Assembly: GCF_026241255.1 (NCBI RefSeq)
Contig: NZ_JAPHNC010000001.1
Coordinates: 248,001 to 312,000 of the forward strand
Reading direction: 5' to 3'
Length of the DNA stretch: 64,000 nucleotides
Source: Helicobacter sp. MIT 21-1697
GTDB lineage: Bacteria > Campylobacterota > Campylobacteria > Campylobacterales > Helicobacteraceae
Shown here piece by piece: positions 44,365 through 52,631 of the stretch. How positions within the stretch are numbered: the first letter of the stretch is position 1; the number at the start of each line of letters is the position of its first letter. The notes under the pieces are model-generated. The model was not told where the DNA came from and did not search any database. It worked only from the letters and a program-made list of their open reading frames with translations. The position numbers and the translations under genes are program-made.

Positions 44365-45490
44365 TTTCGTGCTTGCTCCCTATACGCATAGGTGGTCCCC
44401 AAAACCCTGTGCCTTGTGAGACATATACTTTTGTTTGATAAAGATTCTTTAATGTATGTAATTCGGAGATAAAAGGTTGCTGCAAGAGCATAGCAAGGGA
44501 GAATGGAAAAATTTGTCCGCCGTGTGTATGTCCGCTTACTACTAAATCAACTTTATCATAAGGTGCTTTGAGGTAATCAATGATTTTAGGTTGATGTGCG
44601 AGGAGAATTGTAGGGAGATGAGGATCTATATTTTTAAATGCCTCATCAATATTTGGTTCTAAATATCCTACTCGCCAACCCATAAAATCAGCTATTCCTA
44701 CAATATTGAGTGTATTTTTGAGAGTGTAATTTTGATTGACAAGTATATGGAATCCAAATGATTTGAGCTCTTTAAGGATATTTTCTACATCGTGGAAGTA
44801 TTCGTGATTGCCCAATACATAGAATATGCCCTCATTTGCCCTAAGATTTTTGAGCTCTTTGAGGGCATTTTGCACATTTTTTAGTGGTGCATCTACGATG
44901 TCTCCGATGAGAAATATCATATCTGCATTAAGCTCATTTGTCATTTTGACAATTTGTTTGACTTTACTTTCCTCCATAAGCCCACCGATATGCACATCAC
45001 TTAAAACTGCTGCTTTAATAGGTGTGTTTAATCCTTCTAATTCAATATTTATATGCACAATATCAGGTTTTTTTGCGCCATTATAAGTGCCAAAGACAAG
45101 GACGATAAGAGTAAGGAGCAAAATACTTACTTTTGTCCTGTGTCTCCAGCGAGCACGAGCGGATTTGGTGCGCAGTGTGATTATGATAATGGAGCAGCAT
45201 TGATACAAAAAAGCAGCCATTGCAAACAAAAAGGTAATGCCTAAGCAAAGCGAAAGCAGAAAATAAATTACTTGTGGCACATAAGCACTATTGCGTAAAA
45301 AGAGATATGCTATACAACTTATAGCATTAAAGTAGGTAAAGATTTTCCACATAAAGCGCACAAAAAGTTTAGCGGAAAGCGATTTGAGTAGTGCTTTGTA
45401 AATATAAATATGGAGCACAATAAAAACAAATGAACCTATAAAAGGAAATATAGCATTTTGCATCTGCGCAAAATGTGGTATATCCTGCAT
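44333..45490 (-). CDS. membrane-anchored metallophosphoesterase
   Basis: 385 residues. Four or five helices occupy the first 145 residues, followed by a calcineurin-like catalytic domain. All metal motifs are present: LSDVHIGG (about 165-172), IGDIVDAPL, LGNHEYFHD, and VSGHTHGGQIFPF near 335, ending VSQGTGFWGPPMR. This is the YkuE/YaeI-like branch, associated with phospholipid-type substrates such as UDP-diacylglucosamine or with unknown phosphodiesters; the specificity is not visible. ATG 45490 follows AAGGAGC. It is convergent with the DUF2393 gene, overlapping 32 bases, and lies downstream of the rplT terminator. Confidence 0.88.
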   Translation of the reverse strand: MQDIPHFAQMQNAIFPFIGSFVFIVLHIYIYKALLKSLSAKLFVRFMWKIFTYFNAISCIAYLFLRNSAYVPQVIYFLLSLCLGITFLFAMAAFLYQCCSIIIITLRTKSARARWRHRTKVSILLLTLIVLVFGTYNGAKKPDIVHINIELEGLNTPIKAAVLSDVHIGGLMEESKVKQIVKMTNELNADMIFLIGDIVDAPLKNVQNALKELKNLRANEGIFYVLGNHEYFHDVENILKELKSFGFHILVNQNYTLKNTLNIVGIADFMGWRVGYLEPNIDEAFKNIDPHLPTILLAHQPKIIDYLKAPYDKVDLVVSGHTHGGQIFPFSLAMLLQQPFISELHTLKNLYQTKVYVSQGTGFWGPPMRIGSKHEITLLELVPPR

Positions 45491-45558
45491 AAATGCTCCT
45501 TGTAAAGGTTATTTTTGAAGTGAGTGAGATTCTATCAATGTAGGACTTAAAAGTTTAT

Positions 45559-45582
45559 AAGCAAGATTATCAAATCTTGCTT
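45559..45582 (-). terminator. terminator hairpin after rplT
   Basis: A perfect 10-bp stem (AAGCAAGATT / AATCTTGCTT) with a four-base loop begins 12 bases after the rplT stop. On the minus strand it is followed by TATAAACTTTT, a modest U-rich tail. It would separate the ribosomal-protein operon from the phosphoesterase gene. Confidence 0.65.
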
Positions 45583-45593
45583 TGTATTTGAGA

Positions 45594-45947
45594 TTATTTG
45601 AGTTTATCTTGGACACTCGCAAGGACAGCATTAAATGCATTTATGTCATTCATTGCCATATCTGCAAGCGTTTTTCTATCAAGCTCAATATTTGCAAGTT
45701 TAAGAGCGTGTATAAAGCGTGAATAGCTTACTCCATTCATTTTACACGCAGCATTAATGCGCGTAATCCATAATCGCCTAAAATCGCGTTTCTTTTGCTT
45801 TCTATCGCGGAAAGCATAGCACATACTGCGTTCAAGCTGTTCTTTTGCTTTTCTAAAATGTTTGCGGCGTCCGCTGTAAAAGCCTCGCGCAAGTTTTAGA
45901 ATCTTTTTATGTCTTCTTCTTCGGACAACGCCTGTTTTTACTCTCAT
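45594..45947 (-). CDS. rplT: 50S ribosomal protein L20
   Basis: Early-assembly protein of the large subunit that binds 23S rRNA. The long basic N-terminal helix begins [17 protein letters not shown] and continues [20 protein letters not shown]; the globular C-terminus holds [13 protein letters not shown] and [17 protein letters not shown]. Length 117 residues, standard. ATG 45947 follows AAAGGAGAAAT. It is the last gene of infC-rpmI-rplT. In E. coli and Bacillus L20 or its partners repress this operon through RNA structures; a hairpin in the rpmI-rplT spacer here might do the same. Confidence 0.98.
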   Translation of the reverse strand: MRVKTGVVRRRRHKKILKLARGFYSGRRKHFRKAKEQLERSMCYAFRDRKQKKRDFRRLWITRINAACKMNGVSYSRFIHALKLANIELDRKTLADMAMNDINAFNAVLASVQDKLK

Positions 45948-45993
45948 TATTTCTCCTTTACCTTAATTGAGGTGTAAGCTATCGCTTCTCTTG

Positions 45994-46014
45994 CCCATAA
46001 GTTTTATTTATGGG
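45994..46014 (-). promoter_or_regulatory. hairpin in the rpmI-rplT spacer
   Basis: CCCATAA and TTATGGG form an exact 7-bp stem around a seven-base loop, 12 bases after the rpmI stop and 47 bases before the rplT start. It could be an L20-binding or mRNA-processing element; no U-run follows it. Confidence 0.35.
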
Positions 46015-46025
46015 GAGTGGATTCT

Positions 46026-46220
46026 CTAAACCATACAAAGTAGGCTTTTTACAGAATCAACATTAGTGCTGTGAACATATTTTGGTGCATTCAAGTTTGC
46101 TTTGCGTTGAGGTGATTTTTTTGTTAAGATATGATTTTTAAACGCACTACCACGTTTAATTGCATTTTTCTTAAACTTAAATCGTTTTGCTGCACCGCGA
46201 TTTGTCTTCATCTTTGGCAT
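46026..46220 (-). CDS. rpmI: 50S ribosomal protein L35
   Basis: Small basic large-subunit protein, 64 residues, normal length. It begins [19 protein letters not shown] and continues [19 protein letters not shown], the L35 signature. ATG 46220 follows AGGAGAGATA; an in-frame start 15 bases upstream is rejected because it would overlap the ribosome site. It lies 20 bases after infC and 78 bases before rplT in the conserved infC-rpmI-rplT order. Confidence 0.97.
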   Translation of the reverse strand: MPKMKTNRGAAKRFKFKKNAIKRGSAFKNHILTKKSPQRKANLNAPKYVHSTNVDSVKSLLCMV

Positions 46221-46240
46221 TATCTCTCCTTTCATAAGAT

Positions 46241-46765
46241 TTAGTGTTTATCTTTTTTCTTTGGCACATACAGCACATTGAGGTATTTTCCCTCTAGTTT
46301 GGGCTCTTTTTCTGCCGTGGCAATATCTTCAAGCATCAGCGCGACTTTGCCAAGTGTCTCCATTCCTGCATCAGGAATATTGAGTTCGCGCTGTTTGAGA
46401 AATACTTTAAATTTCACGTGTTTGCCAGATTCTAAAAATTCAATCGCGTGTTTTACTTTATAATTAATGTCGTTTTGGGCAATTTGCGTTGAGAGCTTAA
46501 TCTCTTTAATCTCAATTTGCTTTTGCTTTTTGCGCGCCTCTTTTTGTTTTTTTTCAGCTTGGTAACGAAACTTACCATAGTCCATTATTTTACACACAGG
46601 TGGCTTAGCATTGGGTGAAATGAGTACTAAATCAAGCCCAGCCTTGTTGGCGAGATTCAAAGCTTCTTTAGATGAAATAATGCCATACACTTCACCACTA
46701 TCACTTACGCAACGCACTTCTTTAAAATCTATCTCCTCATTGAGTAATACTTCTTCTTTGCTCAA
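46241..46765 (-). CDS. infC: translation initiation factor IF-3
   Basis: Binds the 30S subunit, prevents premature joining with 50S and checks start codons. The N-terminal domain has [19 protein letters not shown] and [20 protein letters not shown], the linker is Lys-rich ([19 protein letters not shown]), and the C-terminal domain has [18 protein letters not shown]. 174 residues. The start is TTG 46765, which overlaps the thrS stop (TTTTGA) and has AGAGGTTAGC upstream. Rare start codons in infC are a known autoregulatory device (AUU in E. coli); TTG here may serve the same purpose. Confidence 0.97.
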   Translation of the reverse strand: MSKEEVLLNEEIDFKEVRCVSDSGEVYGIISSKEALNLANKAGLDLVLISPNAKPPVCKIMDYGKFRYQAEKKQKEARKKQKQIEIKEIKLSTQIAQNDINYKVKHAIEFLESGKHVKFKVFLKQRELNIPDAGMETLGKVALMLEDIATAEKEPKLEGKYLNVLYVPKKKDKH

Positions 46766-48576
46766 AAGCTAACCTCTCCTATTTTTGTTTTTAATGTAGC
46801 GATGAACGCTTCTTCAGGGAGTTCATATTGCGATTTCTCCCGCCTATCTCGGATTGAAAGAATCTTGCTTTCTACTTCTTTTGCACCAATAACGACAATC
46901 AAAGGCACTCGTTGTTTTTCAGCAAGTCGTATTTTTTTGTTTAGGCTTTCATTTTTATCCATAAGCTCGGCATATGCGCCACTTTGAACAATAATTTTAT
47001 CACGCAAGATTCTTGCATATTCAAGCTGTGCTTCACCAATAGGAATTAAAATTACTTGTGTAGGTGCGATAAAAAGCGGAAACTCACCACCAAAATGCTC
47101 TGTTAATATTGCCACAAATCGCTCAAATGAACCAAGAATGGCGCGATGAATCATAACAGGTTGCACTTGAGTATTATGCTCATCAGTATAGCTAAGCTCA
47201 AAACGTTCAGGGAGATTCATATCAATTTGTATTGTGCCACATTGCCATTTGCGTTTAAGCGCATCAGTAATTTTAATATCAATTTTAGGACCATAGAATG
47301 CCCCGCCTCCCTCATCAATTTGATAATGTATGTGATTTTCCTCAAGCGCATTTTTGAGTGCAGCTGTGGCATTTTCCCATATTTCATCATTACCGATAGA
47401 TTTTTGCGGACGCGTGGAGAGTTCCATTTCATAATGGAATCCAAAAGCATTCATAATGCCTTTTGTAAAGTTAAGAATCTGATGAACTTCAGATTTGATT
47501 TGGCTTGTCATACAAAAAATATGTGCATCATCTTGCGTAAATTCCCTCACACGCAACAACCCGTGTAACACGCCACTTCGTTCGTGTCTATGCACTATAC
47601 CATATTCATAAAATCGCAATGGCAATTCTTTGTAACTTCGTGGAGAGCTTTGATAGACTTTAATATGTCCGACACAATTCATCGGCTTAATGCCATATTC
47701 TTGTTCATCAATAATTGTAAAATACATATTTTCTTTGTAATTGCTATAATGTCCGCTTTTTTTCCATACATCACTTTTGAGAATCTCTGGTCCTCTGACA
47801 GGCTCATAGCCTCGCTCTTTGAGTGCTTTGGTAAGTAAATGCTCAATATTATGCCTTAATCTCGCTCCTTTGGGTAGCCATATAGGCAGTCCTGCACCAA
47901 TTTCTTCATCAAAGGTAAAAAGTCCCATTTCTTGCCCAAGTTTGCGATGGTCGCGTTTTTTAGCTTCTTCAAGGGCGAAAAGATAATCTTTGAGTGATTG
48001 TTTATCGGCAAAAGCAATACCATAGATTCTAATAAGCATTTGAGCATTTTCATCACCACCAAGATACGCACCTGCAACTTTAGTAAGTTTGAAATGTTCT
48101 AAAAGTTTTGTATTAGGGAGATGGGGTCCTCTGCATAAATCCTCAAAATCGCCTTGTGTATAAATACTAAGGCGTTCGTCTGGAATGCGACTTATTACCG
48201 CAGCTTTAAGCTCATCGTGAGCGAATCGTGTTTGCACTTCTTTGCGCGAAAGTGTCATTTTGGTGATAGGATAGGCATTTTTAGCAACTTCTTTCATTTT
48301 TGATTCTATCACTGGGAGGTCTTCTTCGCTGATTTTGGCATTGACTTTGAAATCATAATAAAAGCCTTCATCAACGACAGGACCGACAAAGAATTGTGCT
48401 TCAGGATAAAGGATTTTAATTGCTTGAGCCATTAGATGTGCGCAAGAGTGGCGGATAATTGCTAAAGATTCTTCTGAATTGTCAAAAATAATGCAATCCC
48501 CGCTAATACCAAGCTCATCTGCTGTGCAGAGGTCATAAATGTGTTGATTGTGTTTGATGCCTATAATTTCACTCAT
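46762..48576 (-). CDS. thrS: threonyl-tRNA synthetase
   Basis: Class II synthetase charging tRNA-Thr. The TGS-like N-terminus is shortened (only about 40 residues before the editing domain), as is usual in Helicobacter. The N2 editing domain has HSCAHLMAQ (about 43-51) and [11 protein letters not shown]. The catalytic core shows motif 2 ([19 protein letters not shown]-like, about 315-333), zinc ligands in NCVGHI, HRHE and the later [14 protein letters not shown] (motif 3). The anticodon-binding domain ends the 604 residues. ATG 48576 lies three bases after the frr stop. It is coupled to infC, an order common in bacteria. Confidence 0.97.
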   Translation of the reverse strand: MSEIIGIKHNQHIYDLCTADELGISGDCIIFDNSEESLAIIRHSCAHLMAQAIKILYPEAQFFVGPVVDEGFYYDFKVNAKISEEDLPVIESKMKEVAKNAYPITKMTLSRKEVQTRFAHDELKAAVISRIPDERLSIYTQGDFEDLCRGPHLPNTKLLEHFKLTKVAGAYLGGDENAQMLIRIYGIAFADKQSLKDYLFALEEAKKRDHRKLGQEMGLFTFDEEIGAGLPIWLPKGARLRHNIEHLLTKALKERGYEPVRGPEILKSDVWKKSGHYSNYKENMYFTIIDEQEYGIKPMNCVGHIKVYQSSPRSYKELPLRFYEYGIVHRHERSGVLHGLLRVREFTQDDAHIFCMTSQIKSEVHQILNFTKGIMNAFGFHYEMELSTRPQKSIGNDEIWENATAALKNALEENHIHYQIDEGGGAFYGPKIDIKITDALKRKWQCGTIQIDMNLPERFELSYTDEHNTQVQPVMIHRAILGSFERFVAILTEHFGGEFPLFIAPTQVILIPIGEAQLEYARILRDKIIVQSGAYAELMDKNESLNKKIRLAEKQRVPLIVVIGAKEVESKILSIRDRREKSQYELPEEAFIATLKTKIGEVSF

Positions 48577-48578
48577 TG

Positions 48579-49136
48579 CTATACTTTCATCACCTCTTCT
48601 TCTTTATGCTTCACCATTTCATCACATTTTTTGACAAATTCATCAGTATATTTTTGAATCTCTTCAAGTGCTTTTTTATTTTCATCTTCAGTAATGCTTT
48701 TGTCTTTTTCTAGCTTTTTGATAGCATTATTTGCATCTTGTCGGATATTGCGGATAGCAACTTTTGCCTTTTCGCCCATAGATCTAGCATTTTTGGCTAT
48801 CTCTTTGCGTTGCTCTTGTGTCATAGGAGGAAAAAAGAGTTTGACGCATTCGCTATCACTATTTGGATTCACTCCGATATTTGCCTCTTGGATAGACTTT
48901 TCAATTTCTTTAATGAGTGGCTTTTCCCAAGGAGTGATGATGATGGTTGTAGCATCTTGAGCAATCACAGAGCTTACTTGATTAAGCGGTGTAGGGGTAT
49001 CATAATAATCTACGCGAATATTATCTAAAATACTTACACTCACTTTTCCGCTTCGCAATGTGCCAAAATCTCTACGTAAAGATTCTATTGTTTTATCCAT
49101 ATGTGATTTAGCATTTTGGTAAATCTCATTGAGCAT
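48579..49136 (-). CDS. frr: ribosome recycling factor
   Basis: Splits post-termination ribosomes together with EF-G. Two-domain tRNA-like protein: helical [19 protein letters not shown] (about 13-31) with the conserved arginines, the beta domain around [16 protein letters not shown], and the final three-helix part with [20 protein letters not shown] and [17 protein letters not shown]. 185 residues, standard. ATG 49136 follows AAAGGAATAATGA, four bases beyond the secG stop. The order secG-frr-thrS suggests one transcript for secretion and translation functions. Confidence 0.98.
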   Translation of the reverse strand: MLNEIYQNAKSHMDKTIESLRRDFGTLRSGKVSVSILDNIRVDYYDTPTPLNQVSSVIAQDATTIIITPWEKPLIKEIEKSIQEANIGVNPNSDSECVKLFFPPMTQEQRKEIAKNARSMGEKAKVAIRNIRQDANNAIKKLEKDKSITEDENKKALEEIQKYTDEFVKKCDEMVKHKEEEVMKV

Positions 49137-49139
49137 TCA

Positions 49140-49544
49140 TTATTCCTTTTGGTGCGTGTCTTGATTTTGCCCTTGAATAGGCTCTTGCTGCAAGAGTGGG
49201 GCAGATGGAGCAGCATTTTCATCAAGAATGAATGGATTTTGGGTTTGCGCATTTGGTGCAGTTGGCGCTGCAGGGGCTAATGTATTGCTTGGGATAGAAT
49301 CAAGAATACTTTTTTGGCTTTGGGTATTATAGGTATAGCTTAAAGCAATGGTATTTAACACAAAAAGTAGTCCTAAAAACATAGTAAATTTGGCTAGAAA
49401 TCCAGCAGGACCCTTTGCTCCAAAGACAGATTCATTACTACCGCTATATGCGCCAAGCCCGATACTTGAGCTTTTTTGCAAAAGCACAATAATAGTGATA
49501 AATATCGCTAAGACAATTTGCACAACAAAAAGAGTGGTTGTCAT
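49140..49544 (-). CDS. secG: preprotein translocase subunit SecG
   Basis: Small inner-membrane subunit of SecYEG. Two helices: about 3-22 (LFVVQIVLAIFITIIVLLQ) and about 52-72, separated by the typical loop SSSIGLGAYSGSNESVFGAK with GPAGFLAK. The C-terminal 60 residues are Ala/Pro/Gln-rich and cytoplasmic or periplasmic tail-like, longer than in E. coli, as in other Campylobacterota. 134 residues. ATG 49544 follows GGAGTAATAA. It heads the run through frr, thrS, infC, rpmI and rplT. Confidence 0.95.
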   Translation of the reverse strand: MTTTLFVVQIVLAIFITIIVLLQKSSSIGLGAYSGSNESVFGAKGPAGFLAKFTMFLGLLFVLNTIALSYTYNTQSQKSILDSIPSNTLAPAAPTAPNAQTQNPFILDENAAPSAPLLQQEPIQGQNQDTHQKE

Positions 49545-49653
49545 TTATTACTCCAACAAAAATAAGTATTTTCAAAATAAAGCATACGATTGTAGCAAAA
49601 AATTCTTATAACAAACTTGTAATGCCTTATTTTTGTGCTACTAAAAAATAAGC

Positions 49654-49659
49654 TATAAT
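49654..49659 (+). promoter_or_regulatory. -10 element of the small lipoprotein gene
   Basis: Perfect TATAAT preceded by GC, 33 bases before the TTG start. It supports the reality of the very short gene that follows. Confidence 0.55.
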
Positions 49660-49692
49660 CATACCACAAAATGAAATTCATAAGGAACAAAA

Positions 49693-49869
49693 TTGAGAAT
49701 TATAGCAATTTTACTGCTTGAAGTATTTTTAACTTTAGGTTGTAGTATGTATTCGGAATATCAGCAAGGACGAGACAATATAGCACGAGAAAAAGAGAAC
49801 ATAAAGCAAGATTGTCTTAAAGAGCATAGTGAAGCTTATTGTAAAGTATTGCTATTAACAATAGAGTAG
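49693..49869 (+). CDS. tiny putative lipoprotein with a CLx7C tail
   Basis: 58 residues starting at TTG 49693 with AAGGA seven bases upstream and a good -10 box before that. The N-terminus is a lipoprotein signal (MRIIAILLLEVFLTLGC, lipid-modified Cys17). The mature part is charged and helical, ending QDCLKEHSEAYCKVLLLTIE. The two Cys nine positions apart (Cys41 and Cys50) could form a disulfide in the periplasm. The same spacing and a Leu after the first Cys occur in the 82-residue protein at 32475. Function unknown. Being a lone plus-strand gene between minus-strand operons, it must have its own promoter. Confidence 0.6.
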   Translation: MRIIAILLLEVFLTLGCSMYSEYQQGRDNIAREKENIKQDCLKEHSEAYCKVLLLTIE

Positions 49870-49973
49870 TGAAAAGAGCAACTATGCAAGAGATACATTA
49901 TTAATGATTTTTGTTGCTATTACTCTTTTGTAGTAGCTTCCACAGCTGGTTATACCTATGAAAAATATACAAT

Positions 49974-50765
49974 TTATTGTAGAATCTGCACTTCGCATTC
50001 TAAAACTATACCGCTTGCCTCAAATACACGCTTTTTGGCAAGTGTAATGAGAGAGAGTGCATCATCAAAAGTGGCTTTGCCTTTATTGATAAGAAAATTT
50101 GCGTGTTTTTCGCTAAAGGCTGCATCGCCAATATGATAACCCTTTAAGCCTACAGATTCTAAAAGTCTTCCGGCAAAATCACCTTGGGGATTCTTAAAAC
50201 AGCTTCCACAGCTTGGTTCTTTAGGGTGGTGTTTGCGCAGGGCGAGAAAATCTGCTTGAAGTGTATTATCAAAACCCTCGCGTTTATAGAATCTAGCAGC
50301 AAGAATCACACCCTCTATACCACTATTGCGATAATTCATAGGGAAGGATTCGCTATTGTGCCACTCTCCATTGATATTGACAGCTTGAAGAATCTGTTTG
50401 ATTTCATAGCTTTTCATTCCTGCATTCATTTTGACTAATCCACCCAAACTTCCCGGTAAAGCTTGAAGGAACTCTGCTCCAGCAAGATTGTGTGATTTAA
50501 AATAGCTAAAAATGCGCCCAGAACTATATGCACCGCCAATTTCAAGATAATCACCGCAATCCTTAAGATAGGCAAAATTTTTATCAAGCATAGCAAGGTT
50601 TTGTGCAGTAGGCGATATGAGCAGATTATTCGCTTTGCCAATAAGGTGCATATTTTGTGAAAGAGCAGTAATGGCGTCTTGTGGGGTTTGTATGATGGAC
50701 ACCTCAAGTGGCACACCGATTTTGAGGCTTGAATACTTTGCAAAGTTAATAATGTGAGTTTGCAC
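49974..50765 (-). CDS. murB: UDP-N-acetylenolpyruvoylglucosamine reductase
   Basis: FAD enzyme that makes UDP-MurNAc for peptidoglycan. The FAD-binding region is visible as LIGKANNLLISP (about 41-52) and LQALPGSLGGLVKMNAGM (about 101-118), and the catalytic region as CGSCFKNPQGDFAGRLLE (about 187-204) with GLKGYHIGDAAFSEKHANF. The Ser-for-proton-transfer position falls in this stretch. 263 residues, in the short range typical of Helicobacter and Campylobacter MurB. GTG 50765 is the only sensible start; the ribosome site is weak, and it follows the fliQ stop by four bases, so coupling is likely. Confidence 0.93.
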   Translation of the reverse strand: MQTHIINFAKYSSLKIGVPLEVSIIQTPQDAITALSQNMHLIGKANNLLISPTAQNLAMLDKNFAYLKDCGDYLEIGGAYSSGRIFSYFKSHNLAGAEFLQALPGSLGGLVKMNAGMKSYEIKQILQAVNINGEWHNSESFPMNYRNSGIEGVILAARFYKREGFDNTLQADFLALRKHHPKEPSCGSCFKNPQGDFAGRLLESVGLKGYHIGDAAFSEKHANFLINKGKATFDDALSLITLAKKRVFEASGIVLECEVQILQ

Positions 50766-50769
50766 GAGC

Positions 50770-51036
50770 TTAAAAATTGATATTAGAAATCATCGTAAAA
50801 AGCATACGCGTATAGTCTGTTATCATATTTATCATCCACGGCATAGTAAATATGATAACGGCGACAACTGCAAGAATCTTTGGCACAAAGGTAAGTGTCA
50901 TCTCATTAATTTGGGTAGTTGCTTGAAAAATACTAATAAGCAAACCCACAATAAGTCCAGCTAAAAGCATAGGAAGCGAGAGAATAAGAGTAAGCTTATA
51001 AGTCTGAATCGCAAGTGCCATAAGTTGAGCTTCCAT
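50770..51036 (-). CDS. fliQ: flagellar export gate protein FliQ
   Basis: 88-residue inner-membrane protein with two helices (about 14-38 and 52-74) that spiral with FliP and FliR in the export gate. Family marks are LPMLLAGLIVGLLISIFQA and TQINEMTLTFVPKI, standard for FliQ. ATG 51036 is preceded by AAGGAT. It is followed immediately by murB, the same coupling of a flagellar and a cell-wall gene that I recall from H. pylori. It follows the selenocysteine tRNA by 33 bases. Confidence 0.96.
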   Translation of the reverse strand: MEAQLMALAIQTYKLTLILSLPMLLAGLIVGLLISIFQATTQINEMTLTFVPKILAVVAVIIFTMPWMINMITDYTRMLFTMISNINF

Positions 51037-51069
51037 AGAGAATCCTTAATGATGTATTTGCAAATCTAT

Positions 51070-51168
51070 TGGCAGGAGAGCGAGAGAATCGAACTCCCCA
51101 AGAATTAGACACCTAATCCTTCAATGGGTTTGAAGCCCAAGACGCCCACCAGAGACGTTTGCTCTCCT
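51070..51168 (-). tRNA. selC: selenocysteine tRNA (TCA)
   Basis: 99 nt on the minus strand with encoded CCA. The acceptor stem is eight pairs (AGGAGAGC / GCTCTCCT) with discriminator G, as in bacterial tRNA-Sec. The anticodon stem TGGG/CCCA holds the loop CTTCAAA (anticodon TCA). A long variable arm follows (GGATTAG / CTAATTC type pairing), then T-arm GGAGTTCGATTCTC. Long acceptor plus UCA anticodon rules out tRNA-Ser. It implies that the strain reads UGA as selenocysteine, needing SelA, SelB and SelD elsewhere. Confidence 0.95.
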
Positions 51169-51175
51169 TGATTTA

Positions 51176-51203
51176 AGAATCTAAGAAATTCCTCTTAGAT
51201 TCT
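51176..51203 (-). terminator. terminator hairpin after slyD
   Basis: A perfect 11-bp stem AGAATCTAAGA / TCTTAGATTCT with a six-base loop, 23 bases after the slyD stop and just before the tRNA-Sec. The minus-strand tail TAAATCAAGG is not U-rich. The arms contain an inverted pair of the AGAWTCT motif. Confidence 0.6.
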
Positions 51204-51225
51204 GTATATTTTGCTTCCTTAAGCT

Positions 51226-51780
51226 CTAGTGGCTACAACCACAGCCCCCACCACTATGTCCGCCTCCACCACAGCAGCCACCGCCACTATGCCCACTACC
51301 ACTACTACAACCACAGCCCCCACCAACACCACCTTGCAAAATTTCCATTTCTGTTGCTTCGCGCACATCAATGACTTTGACATCAAAGTTGAGTGTTTTA
51401 CCTGCTAGAGGGTGATTATAATCAATAATCACAAACTTATCATTAAAGTCTTTTACGCTTACTTGCACGGTTTGTCCATCTTCTCCCTGTCCAAAGAGTG
51501 TCATACCAGCCTTAAGGTCAATACCTTCAAACTGCTCTCGTGCTACCTCTTGGACAAAGTCGCTTTGATAAACGCCATAGGCATCTTCAGGTTTGATAGT
51601 AGCTTTGACATTATCTCCTATACTTGCTCCCATAAGAGCGTTTTCAAGCCCACTGATGACTTGTCCTGAACCGACAAGAAATTCAAGTGGCGCACCATTT
51701 TTATTTGAATCAAGTAATGTATCATCTGCTTGATTAAAGACTTCGTATTCAATACTGACGATTTTGTTTTGAGCAATCAT
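51226..51780 (-). CDS. slyD: FKBP-type prolyl isomerase SlyD with metal-binding tail
   Basis: Peptidyl-prolyl cis-trans isomerase and chaperone, 184 residues. FKBP half: MIAQNKIVSIEYEV, PLEFLVGSGQVISGLE and GDNVKATIKPEDAYG, then the insert-in-flap domain and YNHPLAGKTLNFDVKV. From about residue 150 the tail is Gly/Cys/His-rich (GGGCGCSSGSGHSGGG and similar, with eight Cys), ready to bind Ni2+ or Zn2+. In H. pylori SlyD supports hydrogenase and urease nickel insertion; the same role is inferred here. ATG 51780 overlaps the cpoB stop (ATGA). A hairpin terminator follows, ending the Tol-Pal unit. Confidence 0.95.
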   Translation of the reverse strand: MIAQNKIVSIEYEVFNQADDTLLDSNKNGAPLEFLVGSGQVISGLENALMGASIGDNVKATIKPEDAYGVYQSDFVQEVAREQFEGIDLKAGMTLFGQGEDGQTVQVSVKDFNDKFVIIDYNHPLAGKTLNFDVKVIDVREATEMEILQGGVGGGCGCSSGSGHSGGGCCGGGGHSGGGCGCSH

Positions 51781-52613
51781 TTTTTTTCCTTATTTTGAGC
51801 TTTAAGTTTTTTGGCATTTTGTGCTTCTTTGCTTGAGGGGTAATTCCCTATCAAAGAATCCAAAAACTTATTATAGTTTTTTATATCTTTGATAGCGTTG
51901 AAAGATTGAGCGGTATGAAGCAAAAGTGTAGGCATATATTTTGTTTTATCATTTGCCATTGCGCTTTCTTTATAGTGATAGATAGCAGTATTATAGGATT
52001 TATCTGCAAAAGCAATTTCACCAAGATAAAAATGACTATCGGCTTTTTTGTAATCTATTTCAAGTAACCATTCAAAACGTTCTTTAGCAGATTCATATTC
52101 TGATTTTTTAAACATTTCTTGAGCTTGGGTAAAAATTTCTGATTTTTTATTTTTATCTTTGAGAAAGGTAGGTTTGTTTGTTGTGTTCTTAGTGGTTTGA
52201 TTTGCAGGTGTATTATTAAGCTGTTTAAGTCCATCAAGAATGGCTTCATTAAGAGTAGAGAGGCTTTTGTTGATTTCTTGAATCTGTGTAGTAAGCATTT
52301 TTATTTCTTGTGTATTTTCATCAACTTTTTGCTTGAGGTTTTTGTATAGTTCATTTAATTCTTCAATGTTTTTTGCTTGTTGGGTAGTTTGGATAACTTG
52401 TTGTTGTAGCTTAGAACTTTGCGATTCATAGAGGCTTGAAACTCCCTCTTGTGCTTGCTGAATTGTATCAACTTTTTGCTGAAGATGAGTGATAAGGCTT
52501 TGAAGAGTTTTTATATCATTTTTTGTAACACCACTCTGCTTTTCAAAAGCAGAGGGCTCATTTGCATAAAATAAAAGAGGGATAAAAGCGACAAAAAGAT
52601 AACGCTCTATCAA
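51777..52613 (-). CDS. cpoB: Tol-Pal associated periplasmic protein CpoB (YbgF-like)
   Basis: 278 residues: signal peptide (MIERYLFVAFIPLLFYA), an N-terminal coiled-coil trimerisation region (about 25-125, with heptads such as ITHLQQKVDTIQQA), an Asn/Thr/Lys linker, and a C-terminal TPR domain (about 160-270, FTQAQEMFKKSEYESAKERF, YLGEIAFADKSYNTAIYHY). CpoB coordinates outer-membrane constriction with peptidoglycan synthesis. The start is TTG 52613, in poor ribosome-site context. It follows pal by 18 bases and overlaps slyD. The last codons contain A8 (AAAAAAAATGA), a possible slippage site. Confidence 0.88.
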   Translation of the reverse strand: MIERYLFVAFIPLLFYANEPSAFEKQSGVTKNDIKTLQSLITHLQQKVDTIQQAQEGVSSLYESQSSKLQQQVIQTTQQAKNIEELNELYKNLKQKVDENTQEIKMLTTQIQEINKSLSTLNEAILDGLKQLNNTPANQTTKNTTNKPTFLKDKNKKSEIFTQAQEMFKKSEYESAKERFEWLLEIDYKKADSHFYLGEIAFADKSYNTAIYHYKESAMANDKTKYMPTLLLHTAQSFNAIKDIKNYNKFLDSLIGNYPSSKEAQNAKKLKAQNKEKK

Positions 52614-52631
52614 CTCTATTTCCCATTAAAT

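Noticed and set aside
49870-49973. Imperfect inverted repeat (AAAGAGCAAC and GTTGCTATTACTCTTT) between the lipoprotein gene and murB
   Set aside because: The stem needs a three-base bulge and a loop of over 30 bases, so it is too loose to call a terminator.
51236-51320. Repetitive CCACCA/GCCACC sequence in slyD as a DNA repeat element
   Set aside because: It is explained by the Gly/Cys/His-rich metal-binding tail of SlyD.
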